Below, piece by piece: positions 16,973-24,464 of a DNA stretch of 24,464 nucleotides. Positions within the stretch are counted from its first letter, which is position 1; each line of letters begins with the position of its first letter. The position numbers were made by a program, and so were the translations under genes. The notes beneath the pieces were generated by a model. That model was not told where the DNA came from, did no database searches, and saw only the letters and a list, made by a program, of their open reading frames with translations. The DNA comes from Tubulinosema ratisbonensis (lineage: Eukaryota; Microsporidia; Tubulinosematidae): NCBI GenBank assembly GCA_004000155.1, contig RCSS01000181.1:1-24464 (forward strand), read 5' to 3'.

Positions 16973-17233
16973 TTATTCTTTACTTCCCAGGTTAAGAAAA
17001 CTTAATTTTTCTGTATTATTTATAACTTCTTCTATATTTTCTTTGGTAATCCGAACACTCTTCTCTTTCTTTGCTAAATTAAAACTCTCATTGATTAATT
17101 CAGTCAAAAACATCTCCATAGCTTTACAAAGAATAACTGGTGCACCAGGATTGATTTTTCCTATATCTTCATTATCCAACATAATTCTTTTTATTCTTGT
17201 CAATGGGAAATTCGGCTTTGCTTTGTTTTTCAT
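16973..17233 (-). CDS. BUR6: NC2-alpha (Bur6/DRAP1) histone-fold transcription corepressor
   Basis: The 86-residue protein is a bare histone fold of the H2A/NF-YC type. Helix 1 is FPLTRIKRIMLDNEDIGKI and the loop is NPGAPVIL. The long helix 2 is KAMEMFLTELINESFNLAKK, and the helix 3 region is ITKENIEEVI. The tail segment KLSFLNLGSKE corresponds to the QFDFLKDL segment after the fold in animal NC2-alpha, which favours NC2-alpha over NF-YC or the polymerase epsilon subunit Dpb3/CHRAC. NC2 (alpha plus beta/Dr1) binds TBP on DNA and regulates RNA polymerase II initiation. It is reduced compared with yeast Bur6 (142 aa). It is divergent from MCM2 with only 53 bases between start codons. Dpb3/POLE4-like is the main alternative. 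Confidence 0.8.
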   Translation of the reverse strand: MKNKAKPNFPLTRIKRIMLDNEDIGKINPGAPVILCKAMEMFLTELINESFNLAKKEKSVRITKENIEEVINNTEKLSFLNLGSKE

Positions 17234-17286
17234 TTTTTATGGTAAAAAATAATTAAATAAAAATTAAATTTAAAAAATAATCCTTT
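17234..17286. promoter_or_regulatory. Compact divergent promoter between NC2-alpha and MCM2
   Basis: Only 53 bases separate the two start codons, nearly all A/T. A CC lies 4-5 bases before the MCM2 ATG, and an ACC lies 6-8 bases before the NC2-alpha ATG on the other strand, resembling the start-proximal C motif of microsporidia. Both genes must share or overlap promoter elements. Confidence 0.6.
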
Positions 17287-19590
17287 ATGGACTCAGACCA
17301 AGAAACAATGAAAAATTTAAGTGACTCAGATCAAGGAAAATCAGAAGATTTGTTTAAATCAAATTATTACGAGGATTATAAATCATTACCAGAATTAGAT
17401 ACGTATGACATTAGTGATGCTAGCACTGAGAAACCTATGACTTATTCTGAGATGTGTAGGATGGAAAGAGAGGTAAATGAGAAATTAAACTTAGAAGAGA
17501 AAGAATCAAGTGAACAAAAATACTTAGAAATTGATCATTCATTGGTTTCTCTCTTTAAAAAATTTTTACTTTCTTTCGAGAAAAACAAATATGTTAATTT
17601 AATCAAGAAATTTTGTATGGAAAATGAAGAAAGTTTGTACGTAAATTATTTGGATTTAGAATCTTTTGATGATTTATTTATTAAATCATTGCTTAGTAAA
17701 CCAGAAGACACTTTATTTATTTTGGACAAAGGGTTAGAATTGGCTGTAAAAGATTTCTTTCCAAATTATTTTAAAATAAAACCAAAAGTACATGTTAGAA
17801 TATTAAACTTACCTGTTTTGGAAAGTATACGAGGATTAAGAAATTTGCATTTAAACACTTTGGTCAAAGTAAATGGGATTGTCACGAGGGTATCAAATAT
17901 TTTACCTCAAATTAATGTTGTAAAATTTGTTTGTACGAAATGTAATGGTACTTTTGGACCTTATGTGGTTGATAAACCTGATTTTAAACCTAACAGTTGT
18001 TTTGAATGTAATTCTAAAGGCCCTTTTATGATTAATTCTCAAGAAACTTTGTACAAAGATTTTCAAAAAATAACAATTCAAGAAGTGCCGGGATCAGTTT
18101 TGCCAGGTAATTTACCAAGAAACAAAGAAATAATTTGTTATTACGACTTAATTGATAAAACTAAGCCTGGAGATGAGATTGAAGTGGTAGGTATCTACAA
18201 GAATAATTTTTGTCTTTCGTTGAACAATAAAAATGGTTTTCCTGTGTTTTCTACCGCGATCGAAGCAAATTCAATTTTGAACAAGCAAAGTGAATTCAGC
18301 ACATTGAAAATAAACGAGGATGACATAAAATTAATACAAAAATACTCTAAAAAAGAGAACATAAAACAAATTATTATTAATTCGATAGCACCTTCCATTT
18401 TTGGTCATCTGGATATTAAAAAAGCAGTTGCTTTGGCATTATTTTCAGGTGAAAGAAAGATTTTTAAGGATAAAGTGGTACGAGGAGACATTAATGTTTT
18501 GTTGTTGGGTGATCCTGGTACTGCTAAAAGTCAGTTTTTAAGGTACATTCAAGGAATTATGCATAAATCTATTCTGACTACTGGTAAAGGTGCATCCTCT
18601 GTTGGTTTAACAGCCTCTGTTCAAAGAGATCCTGTTACAAAAGAATGGGCATTGGAAGGTGGAGCACTTGTTTTAGCGGATGGAGGTATTTGCATGATTG
18701 ACGAATTTGATAAAATGAATGAAAATGACAGGGTATCAATTCATGAGGCTATGGAACAACAAACTGTTTCCATCTCCAAAGCAGGAATAATAACATCATT
18801 GAATGCAAGGTGTGGAATAATTGCGGCGGCTAATCCTATCAGAGGAAAATATAACACTTCACTTAATTTTCATCAAAATGTCAATTTAACTGATCCAATC
18901 ATTTCCAGGTTTGATATTCTTTGTGTGGTCAAAGATGTAATTGATGTAGAAATGGACACCAAAATGGGAAAATTTGTATTAGAAAATCACACCAATCAGC
19001 AAACAGAATATAAAGAAAAAAAGAAAAAAGAAGAAGAAAAGGAAATGATGCCACAAGATTTACTAAAAAAATATTTAGTTTACGCAAGAAATAACATTCA
19101 TCCTCAAATCAAAGAGATTGATTTACAAAAAATATCTCATTTTTACACAGAAATAAGAAAAGAATCTTTGAACAGCAGCGGTATTCCAATAACAGTAAGA
19201 AATATAGAAAGTATAATTAGAATGAGTGAATCATTTGCCAAAATGAGACTAAGTAACACAGTTTCTCAACAAGATATTGATGATGCAATACAAATAGCAT
19301 TAGGATCATTTATCAATGCACAGAAATTCTCAGTCACTAAGCAATTAAGAAAGAAATTTTCAAAATACTTGTTAAGAAACCAAGAAGAAGAAATAATTTA
19401 CTTTATTTTGAATGATTTATTGAATGAGAAAATTAAATGTTCAGGCAATTCAAATATTTTTGTTGATAAAAATGATTTTGAGAAAATAGCAAGGAGTCAA
19501 GGATGTAAAATTACAAAAATGTTTTATAATTCAAAAAAGTTTGGTGAATTATTTGAGATGAGTGGATCAAAGATAAAAAGAATTAATTAA
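17287..19590 (+). CDS. MCM2: DNA replication licensing helicase subunit MCM2
   Basis: MCM2 is part of the MCM2-7 replicative helicase loaded at origins. The 767-residue protein has an acidic N-terminus (1-75) with the MCM2-type YKSLPELDTYD. A zinc ribbon (Cys216, Cys219, Cys238, Cys241) and the OB domain follow. The AAA+ core carries Walker A GDPGTAKSQ at 408-416, Walker B MIDEFDKM at about 470-477, the sensor-1 region IIAAANPI, and the arginine finger in PIISRFDIL (Arg541). MCM2 rather than other MCMs is shown by QETLYKDFQKITIQEVPGSV, KPGDEIEVVGIYKNN and NPIRGKYNTS-type segments, which match MCM2 orthologs closely. A C-terminal winged-helix-like region ends the protein. It is shorter than yeast MCM2 (868 aa), mainly in the N-terminal tail. 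A Lys/Glu-rich insertion lies around residues 575-590. All key residues are intact. Confidence 0.97.
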   Translation: MDSDQETMKNLSDSDQGKSEDLFKSNYYEDYKSLPELDTYDISDASTEKPMTYSEMCRMEREVNEKLNLEEKESSEQKYLEIDHSLVSLFKKFLLSFEKNKYVNLIKKFCMENEESLYVNYLDLESFDDLFIKSLLSKPEDTLFILDKGLELAVKDFFPNYFKIKPKVHVRILNLPVLESIRGLRNLHLNTLVKVNGIVTRVSNILPQINVVKFVCTKCNGTFGPYVVDKPDFKPNSCFECNSKGPFMINSQETLYKDFQKITIQEVPGSVLPGNLPRNKEIICYYDLIDKTKPGDEIEVVGIYKNNFCLSLNNKNGFPVFSTAIEANSILNKQSEFSTLKINEDDIKLIQKYSKKENIKQIIINSIAPSIFGHLDIKKAVALALFSGERKIFKDKVVRGDINVLLLGDPGTAKSQFLRYIQGIMHKSILTTGKGASSVGLTASVQRDPVTKEWALEGGALVLADGGICMIDEFDKMNENDRVSIHEAMEQQTVSISKAGIITSLNARCGIIAAANPIRGKYNTSLNFHQNVNLTDPIISRFDILCVVKDVIDVEMDTKMGKFVLENHTNQQTEYKEKKKKEEEKEMMPQDLLKKYLVYARNNIHPQIKEIDLQKISHFYTEIRKESLNSSGIPITVRNIESIIRMSESFAKMRLSNTVSQQDIDDAIQIALGSFINAQKFSVTKQLRKKFSKYLLRNQEEEIIYFILNDLLNEKIKCSGNSNIFVDKNDFEKIARSQGCKITKMFYNSKKFGELFEMSGSKIKRIN

Positions 19591-19959
19591 ATATTTCTTA
19601 TTAATTTTTATAAAATTAAAATATTTTTTTAAGAATATTATTTTACAAATATCTTTTTCATATCTTTGTGAATAAAAAAATGTTTTTTTTTGGGAATATT
19701 TATTTTAAGGTTTTTGTAAATAAATTCAGGTAAAAAATATTTTTTTATTTTTTTAAAAAATGGGTAAACCCATTAAAGCATTTTAAAAAGCTTTTTTTCT
19801 TTGAAACATACATGGTAAAACTTAAAATATTTTTAATTTGTTTTTAATGTTTTAATTTAAAATTTTTTACGGTCGGAAATTAAATCACAAATTATCAAAA
19901 TTAATTTCATACCTTAGTGTTTAAAGATTGGTATAAAAATAGAATAAAAAGTAATTCAT
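19591..19959. other. Intergenic region with palindrome, upstream of copy C
   Basis: No gene. It is A/T-rich with T-runs after the MCM2 stop. It contains the 19759-19774 inverted repeat and, just before copy C, a TATA-like GGTATAAAAATAG at 19930-19942, 17 bases before the ATG. The start codon itself sits in the palindrome TTCATATGAA (19955-19964). Confidence 0.5.
19759..19774. repeat. 7-bp inverted repeat AATGGGT-AA-ACCCATT
   Basis: This is a perfect inverted repeat of 7 bases around AA, carrying both a GGG and a CCC triplet. It is conspicuous in a region nearly devoid of G and C, about 185 bases upstream of the copy C start. It could be a binding site for a dimeric regulator, or a hairpin downstream of MCM2. 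Confidence 0.5.
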
Positions 19960-22900
19960 ATGAAGATTATTAGGAAAAACCTTATACTATTTTTTTTGTT
20001 AAAAGTTACAGGAAAATACGGCATAGAAGCACATAAAGAGAGTGGTCATTTGAATTCACTTGCTGACATGCATTACAGTGGTAATATTCCAGGTAATAAT
20101 TCATTGCATTCTACTGATGTACGAACAGCAGGAAGAAACAAGCATCATGGAACTGAAATGTATGGATCGCCGGGCTCAGAGATGGGTTCGAGAGAACATG
20201 CTAGAAATAATTTGGGTGCTAATATGGGATTGGGTGCTGAGGCAAATTATAACAAAGGAAATGGCTATGGAAGACCAGGAGGAAACCTATCTGGTGAAGA
20301 TCTAGGCAACCAAAAAAGAAGATTAGCAAAACAATCTGCAGCTGGAGGTCTTGGAGGACCTGCAGGAGGTAACGTTGGTGGAGAAAAAAGAGGAGCGAGA
20401 AGCCCGGCTGAATACGGAGAATTTGGAGGAGGCCGTAGTGGCTCTGCAGGTAGAAATGCTGCAGAAAGAGGAGATGTACCACAGAGTGGATCAGGTTCAG
20501 GACGCAGAGGTTATCCTTACGGTGGTAGCGGCGGAGAATTAAGCATGGCACAAAAAGAAGGAAGAGGAGCTACTCCTTATACACCAGAATTATATAACTC
20601 AACAGGAATGAATGGAGGCCTTGGCGGTGAAGCGGTAAAAGGAAGATCAAATTTAGAGAATGCAATTAGAGACAGGTTGGCAAATGAATTAGCTGACAAG
20701 GCAGCAAGAGGTGATCCAAGTGCTCAAGCAGCTTTAGCTAGAGCAGGTAATGCGTATGGAGCTAATAATTCAAGACCCGCAGATGATCAAGTTGGGAATA
20801 ATATGGCAGATTTAGCAAGAAAGGGAGCAGCAGCAGCTGAAGGAGCATTAAAAGCCGCTGCATCACCAGCCACAGGTGGTGGAGAAGGTGCAAGAAGAAG
20901 AGCACTAAATTCAGCGTTAAGAGACGAAGAAGCTGGCAGAGCACAAGCTAGAGAAAATGCAAAAGCAAGATTAGGGCAAGGGAAACCAAATGCAGGAGCA
21001 GACCAAGCAATGGGTGACGATTTATTGGGTGCAAGAGGTAGAGAAGCGGCTGCAAACGGTGCTAAAGAAGGAGATCCTTCAGCAGGAAAAGCTTTAGGCA
21101 GAATGTTAAAACCTATGAACCCTTCATATGGAGATGAAGGTTATAGGCCAGGAGGAGGTGATACACCTCAAAACGATGGTGACCGTGAAAGACAAGCAAG
21201 AGCTAACAAAGCAGCAAAAGATATCGCTGCTGACGCATATGCAAATGGAATGCCTTTAGGTGAAGCAGTTAAAGAAGGTCAAAAAGGTGGAAGAGCTCAA
21301 AGAGTTGGAGATGAAGCAGCAGCCAATGCTTTAGCAGCAGGTGCATCTCCCGAAGAAGCAGCACTTATAGGAGAACAGGCAGCGCAAAATGAATTATTAG
21401 ATGAAGAAATGAGTGATTCAGCTGCTATGAATGCAATTGCACAACAAGAAGGATATGAGCCAGTTTACACCGAGCAAGATTTCAACCCGCCAGGAAATTC
21501 TTCATCAGAACGTGCAGCAGCAGAAGCTTTGAAATCTGGAGCGGATGCTTATGAAGCCGGTGAAGCGGCAGAAGAAGCAGAAAAGGAAAACGAAAGAGAA
21601 AGAGCAAAACAAAAAGCAGCTGAACAAGCCGAAGAAGAAGCACTTAGAGATGGTGCAACGCCGTCTGAAGCTGAAGAAGCAGCTAGAAGAGCTGAAGAAA
21701 GAGCAGAAATGGAGAACTTAGGAAATGAAGAAGGAGAAAGAGCTGGGGAGGCAGCAGAAGCAGCTGCGCTTGCCGATGGAATGCCACCTGATGAAGCAAG
21801 AAAGGCAGGTGAACAAGCAGCAGCCGAAGCCAAAAGAGGTTTTATGGAAGGATTGGATAATGGTGAATTAGAAGAGGCTGCAGCAGAAGAAGAAGCAGAA
21901 AAAGAAAGAGAAAGGGCTGCAGCTGAAGAGGATTCTTTGAATGATACATACATGAAAGCAGGCGANGCAGCAAAACAACAAGCTTTAGCTGATGGAGCGA
22001 ATTATGATGATGCAAAAAATTTAGGTGAACTTGCGGGAAGGGAAGCAGCGGCAAAACAAGCAGGCGATAATGCAGCTAAAAAAGCAGCCGCAGATGGCGC
22101 AGGTTTAGGAAAAGCTACAGAAGCAGGAAACGCCGCAGCAAAACAAGCTTATAATCGAAATTATCCACCTTTATATGATACTGGTGACGAAGAGGCAGAA
22201 GAAAAGGCAAGGGAAGAAGCAGCAAAAGAAGCAGGTATTCGTGAAAGACAAAAAGCAGAAGAAGGGGAAAAAGAAGAATTTGAAGAGAAATCTGAAGTAG
22301 AAGAAGAGGAAAAAGAAAAACCAAAAATGAGATACACTGATCCAGAAGAACAATATAAAGACGGAATAATCGGAGAAATTCCTGATACTGCCGACAAAGT
22401 AGACGTAACAGAAGGAAAAATGAAATTACCTCTTAAAACCTTTAAAAGCAATAAACCAAAAAATGAAGAAGAAGCTGATGCTAAAAAAGAAAGAGATAGT
22501 CTTTCGGATAAATTACGCAACAAAATTACAAAAACACCACAAGATTCAAGACTTAATACTATTGACGGTGAGTATGGATCATACAATATTCCAGAAAGTG
22601 CCAAATCAGTTGACATTGATGACGGAATGTTGTTTTATCCAAAGAGAGCTAAAGAAAATATGGAGAAACAAGGTATTGATACTTCTCCTCTAAAACCCAA
22701 ATACAATCTTGGTGAAAGAAAAAATATTCCAAAAGGAGAGGAGTATTACTACGTACCAATTAAAAATATGAAAATGGAACTACCATCACCATTTAACAAA
22801 TCACCAGAACCTTTGCTTACAAATGATGACGATGTTGTGGACGCCAACGATGCAGACGAAATTTATATTAAAAAAGGAAAGGTAAATTTGGTGCCATGGA

Positions 22901-23859
22901 ATGATTATACAAAAAAGATGAGACCTAATTTATACCAACCAGACGAAGGCATTCCTAAAGAAAGATCAAAAATAGTTGAAGGAGAAGTTATTACCAATCC
23001 ATCAGGAAAGCAATACGTAAGATTATATCCTAAACTTGGAGTACCTGAAGAAATCCCTTTATCAGATTTGATGAAAAAAATAAAAGATCCTTTAGAGAGT
23101 GATGAGAATTCAGGCCAAGATGGCATTTCTAAATTTAGTAAACCTGAAAAGAAAAAACCACTTGCGTCTCTTAACGTTGGCACTAACACTGGCACAGACT
23201 CAAAAAAATTAGAAAAAAATTATCCTGAAAAATTTAAAGAAACAATTAAAGAAAACCCTATAATTAAAGATATACCGTCTGATAAGAATGCTTTTAACAA
23301 ATGTCCTAAAACATCAATTATGATCCTTAAATCAAAAGACGACAAAGAAGAAGCTAAAAAGAAATGTCCCTCGAACAAAACTTTTGAAAAACTTGTTAAA
23401 AAGGTTTTAGCAGAAAATTCTAACAAATTTTCTAAAACTTTAAACATGGACGAGGTTCGTTTTAATTCTTTGGTGAAAGTTATCCCCAAAAAGGTTTATA
23501 AAGTGTTGTTTGATTACGATTGTAAGATAAATGACGAATCGTTCAAAAAAAATTATCTTGAAAATGTAAAACCACTCAAAACCATTTTCAAAAGTTATAC
23601 GGATGCATTTATTCCTTTGATTAAAGGTGCAATCAGAGTAGCAAGGCTTAGATTCAAACCATATACCATCACAACAAGGATAGTTAAAAAGCCACAAACC
23701 ATCAAATTTAAAAAATATCCTAAAATGAAAAATATCAAACGTAATCCTCCTCTTATCAAAAAGAAAGTAAAAATTACAAGACCAAAGCCAATAACTGTAG
23801 AAAAAAAGGTGATTGTTCCCGTCAAAGAAGTTAATATTACCAAAACACCCTCTGTTTAA
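19960..23859 (+). CDS. PTP3: PTP3-like secreted polar tube protein, copy C
   Basis: The 1299-residue protein has a clear N-terminal signal (KNLILFFLLKVTG after a basic MKIIRK). A segment shared with copy B follows (SLHSTDVRTAGRNKHHG). Residues about 60-240 are Gly/Arg-rich; about 250-770 are Ala/Glu-rich, with repeated modules such as LAAGASPEEAALIGEQAA (from 458), LRDGATPSEAEEAARRAE and LADGMPPDEARKAGEQAA. Residues about 740-800 are highly acidic. The conserved core starts near 801 (IGEIPDTADKV, LPLKTF, IPESAK, KYNLGER, PWNDYTKKMRPNL at 979-991, NPSGKQYVRL from 1013, SGQDGIS). A helical domain has Cys1136 and Cys1188, with the same 52-residue spacing as copy B. The tail is basic (TTRIVKKPQT). 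Role as for copy B: a likely polar tube structural protein of the spore, inferred from secretion, size and composition. One codon contains N near 21966. Confidence 0.7.
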   Translation: MKIIRKNLILFFLLKVTGKYGIEAHKESGHLNSLADMHYSGNIPGNNSLHSTDVRTAGRNKHHGTEMYGSPGSEMGSREHARNNLGANMGLGAEANYNKGNGYGRPGGNLSGEDLGNQKRRLAKQSAAGGLGGPAGGNVGGEKRGARSPAEYGEFGGGRSGSAGRNAAERGDVPQSGSGSGRRGYPYGGSGGELSMAQKEGRGATPYTPELYNSTGMNGGLGGEAVKGRSNLENAIRDRLANELADKAARGDPSAQAALARAGNAYGANNSRPADDQVGNNMADLARKGAAAAEGALKAAASPATGGGEGARRRALNSALRDEEAGRAQARENAKARLGQGKPNAGADQAMGDDLLGARGREAAANGAKEGDPSAGKALGRMLKPMNPSYGDEGYRPGGGDTPQNDGDRERQARANKAAKDIAADAYANGMPLGEAVKEGQKGGRAQRVGDEAAANALAAGASPEEAALIGEQAAQNELLDEEMSDSAAMNAIAQQEGYEPVYTEQDFNPPGNSSSERAAAEALKSGADAYEAGEAAEEAEKENERERAKQKAAEQAEEEALRDGATPSEAEEAARRAEERAEMENLGNEEGERAGEAAEAAALADGMPPDEARKAGEQAAAEAKRGFMEGLDNGELEEAAAEEEAEKERERAAAEEDSLNDTYMKAGXAAKQQALADGANYDDAKNLGELAGREAAAKQAGDNAAKKAAADGAGLGKATEAGNAAAKQAYNRNYPPLYDTGDEEAEEKAREEAAKEAGIRERQKAEEGEKEEFEEKSEVEEEEKEKPKMRYTDPEEQYKDGIIGEIPDTADKVDVTEGKMKLPLKTFKSNKPKNEEEADAKKERDSLSDKLRNKITKTPQDSRLNTIDGEYGSYNIPESAKSVDIDDGMLFYPKRAKENMEKQGIDTSPLKPKYNLGERKNIPKGEEYYYVPIKNMKMELPSPFNKSPEPLLTNDDDVVDANDADEIYIKKGKVNLVPWNDYTKKMRPNLYQPDEGIPKERSKIVEGEVITNPSGKQYVRLYPKLGVPEEIPLSDLMKKIKDPLESDENSGQDGISKFSKPEKKKPLASLNVGTNTGTDSKKLEKNYPEKFKETIKENPIIKDIPSDKNAFNKCPKTSIMILKSKDDKEEAKKKCPSNKTFEKLVKKVLAENSNKFSKTLNMDEVRFNSLVKVIPKKVYKVLFDYDCKINDESFKKNYLENVKPLKTIFKSYTDAFIPLIKGAIRVARLRFKPYTITTRIVKKPQTIKFKKYPKMKNIKRNPPLIKKKVKITRPKPITVEKKVIVPVKEVNITKTPSV

Positions 23860-24464
23860 AATAAAAATGCAGGTAAAAAATCTAAATCTTTAAATCAGTT
23901 TTAAAAGAAAAAAGCCTTAAGAAATTATCAATGACTCAACAATAACCAAATGTAAAATTAAAAATTTTGATAAAAATCATTTTTTTCTTCGATTGATTTA
24001 TTTAAGTCATAATTAATAATTTATTTTATTTTGGTTGTATTATTTTGAAAATTATTTTGTATTCAAAAAAAAAAGTTAAAAAAATATTTTGATTCATAAT
24101 TAATTTTACACAATATCTTTATTAAACACGAAAATAAAATTTGAAAAAATCTAAAAAATTAATTTTAAATTAGTTAAAATATAAATCATCAACCTTGTTT
24201 TTTACAATGACCACTTTGACTGAGCTTAAAAAGTTGATCTAAAAAATTTTTATTCTATCTGTAAATTTTTTCTTGTTTACTGTTTATATTTTCATAAGTT
24301 AGGATTTTTAATATTTTATAAATGTATAAAAGTATTTTTTTTCTTTTACAAGTCAATTAAAGTAAAACATAAAATTTTTATTGATTTTTTATTGAATTTT
24401 TTTCTTTTTATAAAAATATTTATATAAAAGAAAATATTTGATAAAAATGTACAATCATTTTTTT
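23860..24464. other. AT-rich 3' flank to the window end
   Basis: No gene supported on either strand. A 16-codon protein-like minus-strand stretch ending near 24194 is too short to call. The remainder is A/T homopolymer-rich and includes AATAAA-type sequences after the copy C stop. Confidence 0.5.

Overview
The window looks like a microsporidian nuclear contig, probably one of the larger, transposon-bearing, very AT-rich genomes (Anncaliia/Tubulinosema type). Three things point there: intron-less and unusually short versions of core eukaryotic genes, coding regions packed 27-60 bp apart, and three very large secreted low-complexity proteins that look like polar tube protein 3 (PTP3). The species assignment is inference. 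Scattered N bases show this is draft sequence, so single-base frameshifts must be judged with care.

Layout. Bases 1-756 hold a gag-like fragment of an LTR retrotransposon, running off the left edge. Two short genes on the minus strand follow: a BAP31/Yet-like ER membrane protein (1443-2003) and SmE (2065-2268). From 2.3 to 7.0 kb the window is a gene graveyard. It holds plus-strand coding traces (2897-3765), an AGC-type kinase lacking its N-lobe (3818-4516), a FLYWCH zinc-finger relic with an in-frame stop at its conserved Trp (5117-5480), and a run of minus-strand coding traces (5538-6868). These traces are mostly fragments under 65 codons.

From 7.0 kb the window is dense and intact: FIP1 (+), PTP3-like copy A (+, 1528 aa), TRS23/TRAPPC4 (+), PTP3-like copy B (-, 1207 aa), NC2-alpha/BUR6 (-), MCM2 (+) and PTP3-like copy C (+, 1299 aa). 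So three PTP3-like paralogs lie within about 16.3 kb, interleaved with four housekeeping genes and not in simple tandem.

The paralogs share a secretory N-terminus, a Gly/Ala-rich half, an acidic middle, a conserved C-terminal core (motifs of the type PW-x3-[AST]KK[MI]R and G-x-[QK]-[YF]) and a basic tail. B and C are close relatives with a two-cysteine C-terminal domain of identical spacing. A is strongly diverged: it has an in-register array of 18 decapeptides, lacks the two-cysteine domain, and instead ends in a duplicated 35-residue basic unit. Building the infection tube of the spore is the likely shared role (inference from family resemblance). The other intact genes serve splicing, mRNA 3'-end formation, vesicle tethering, transcription repression and DNA replication, and have no evident functional link to the tube proteins.
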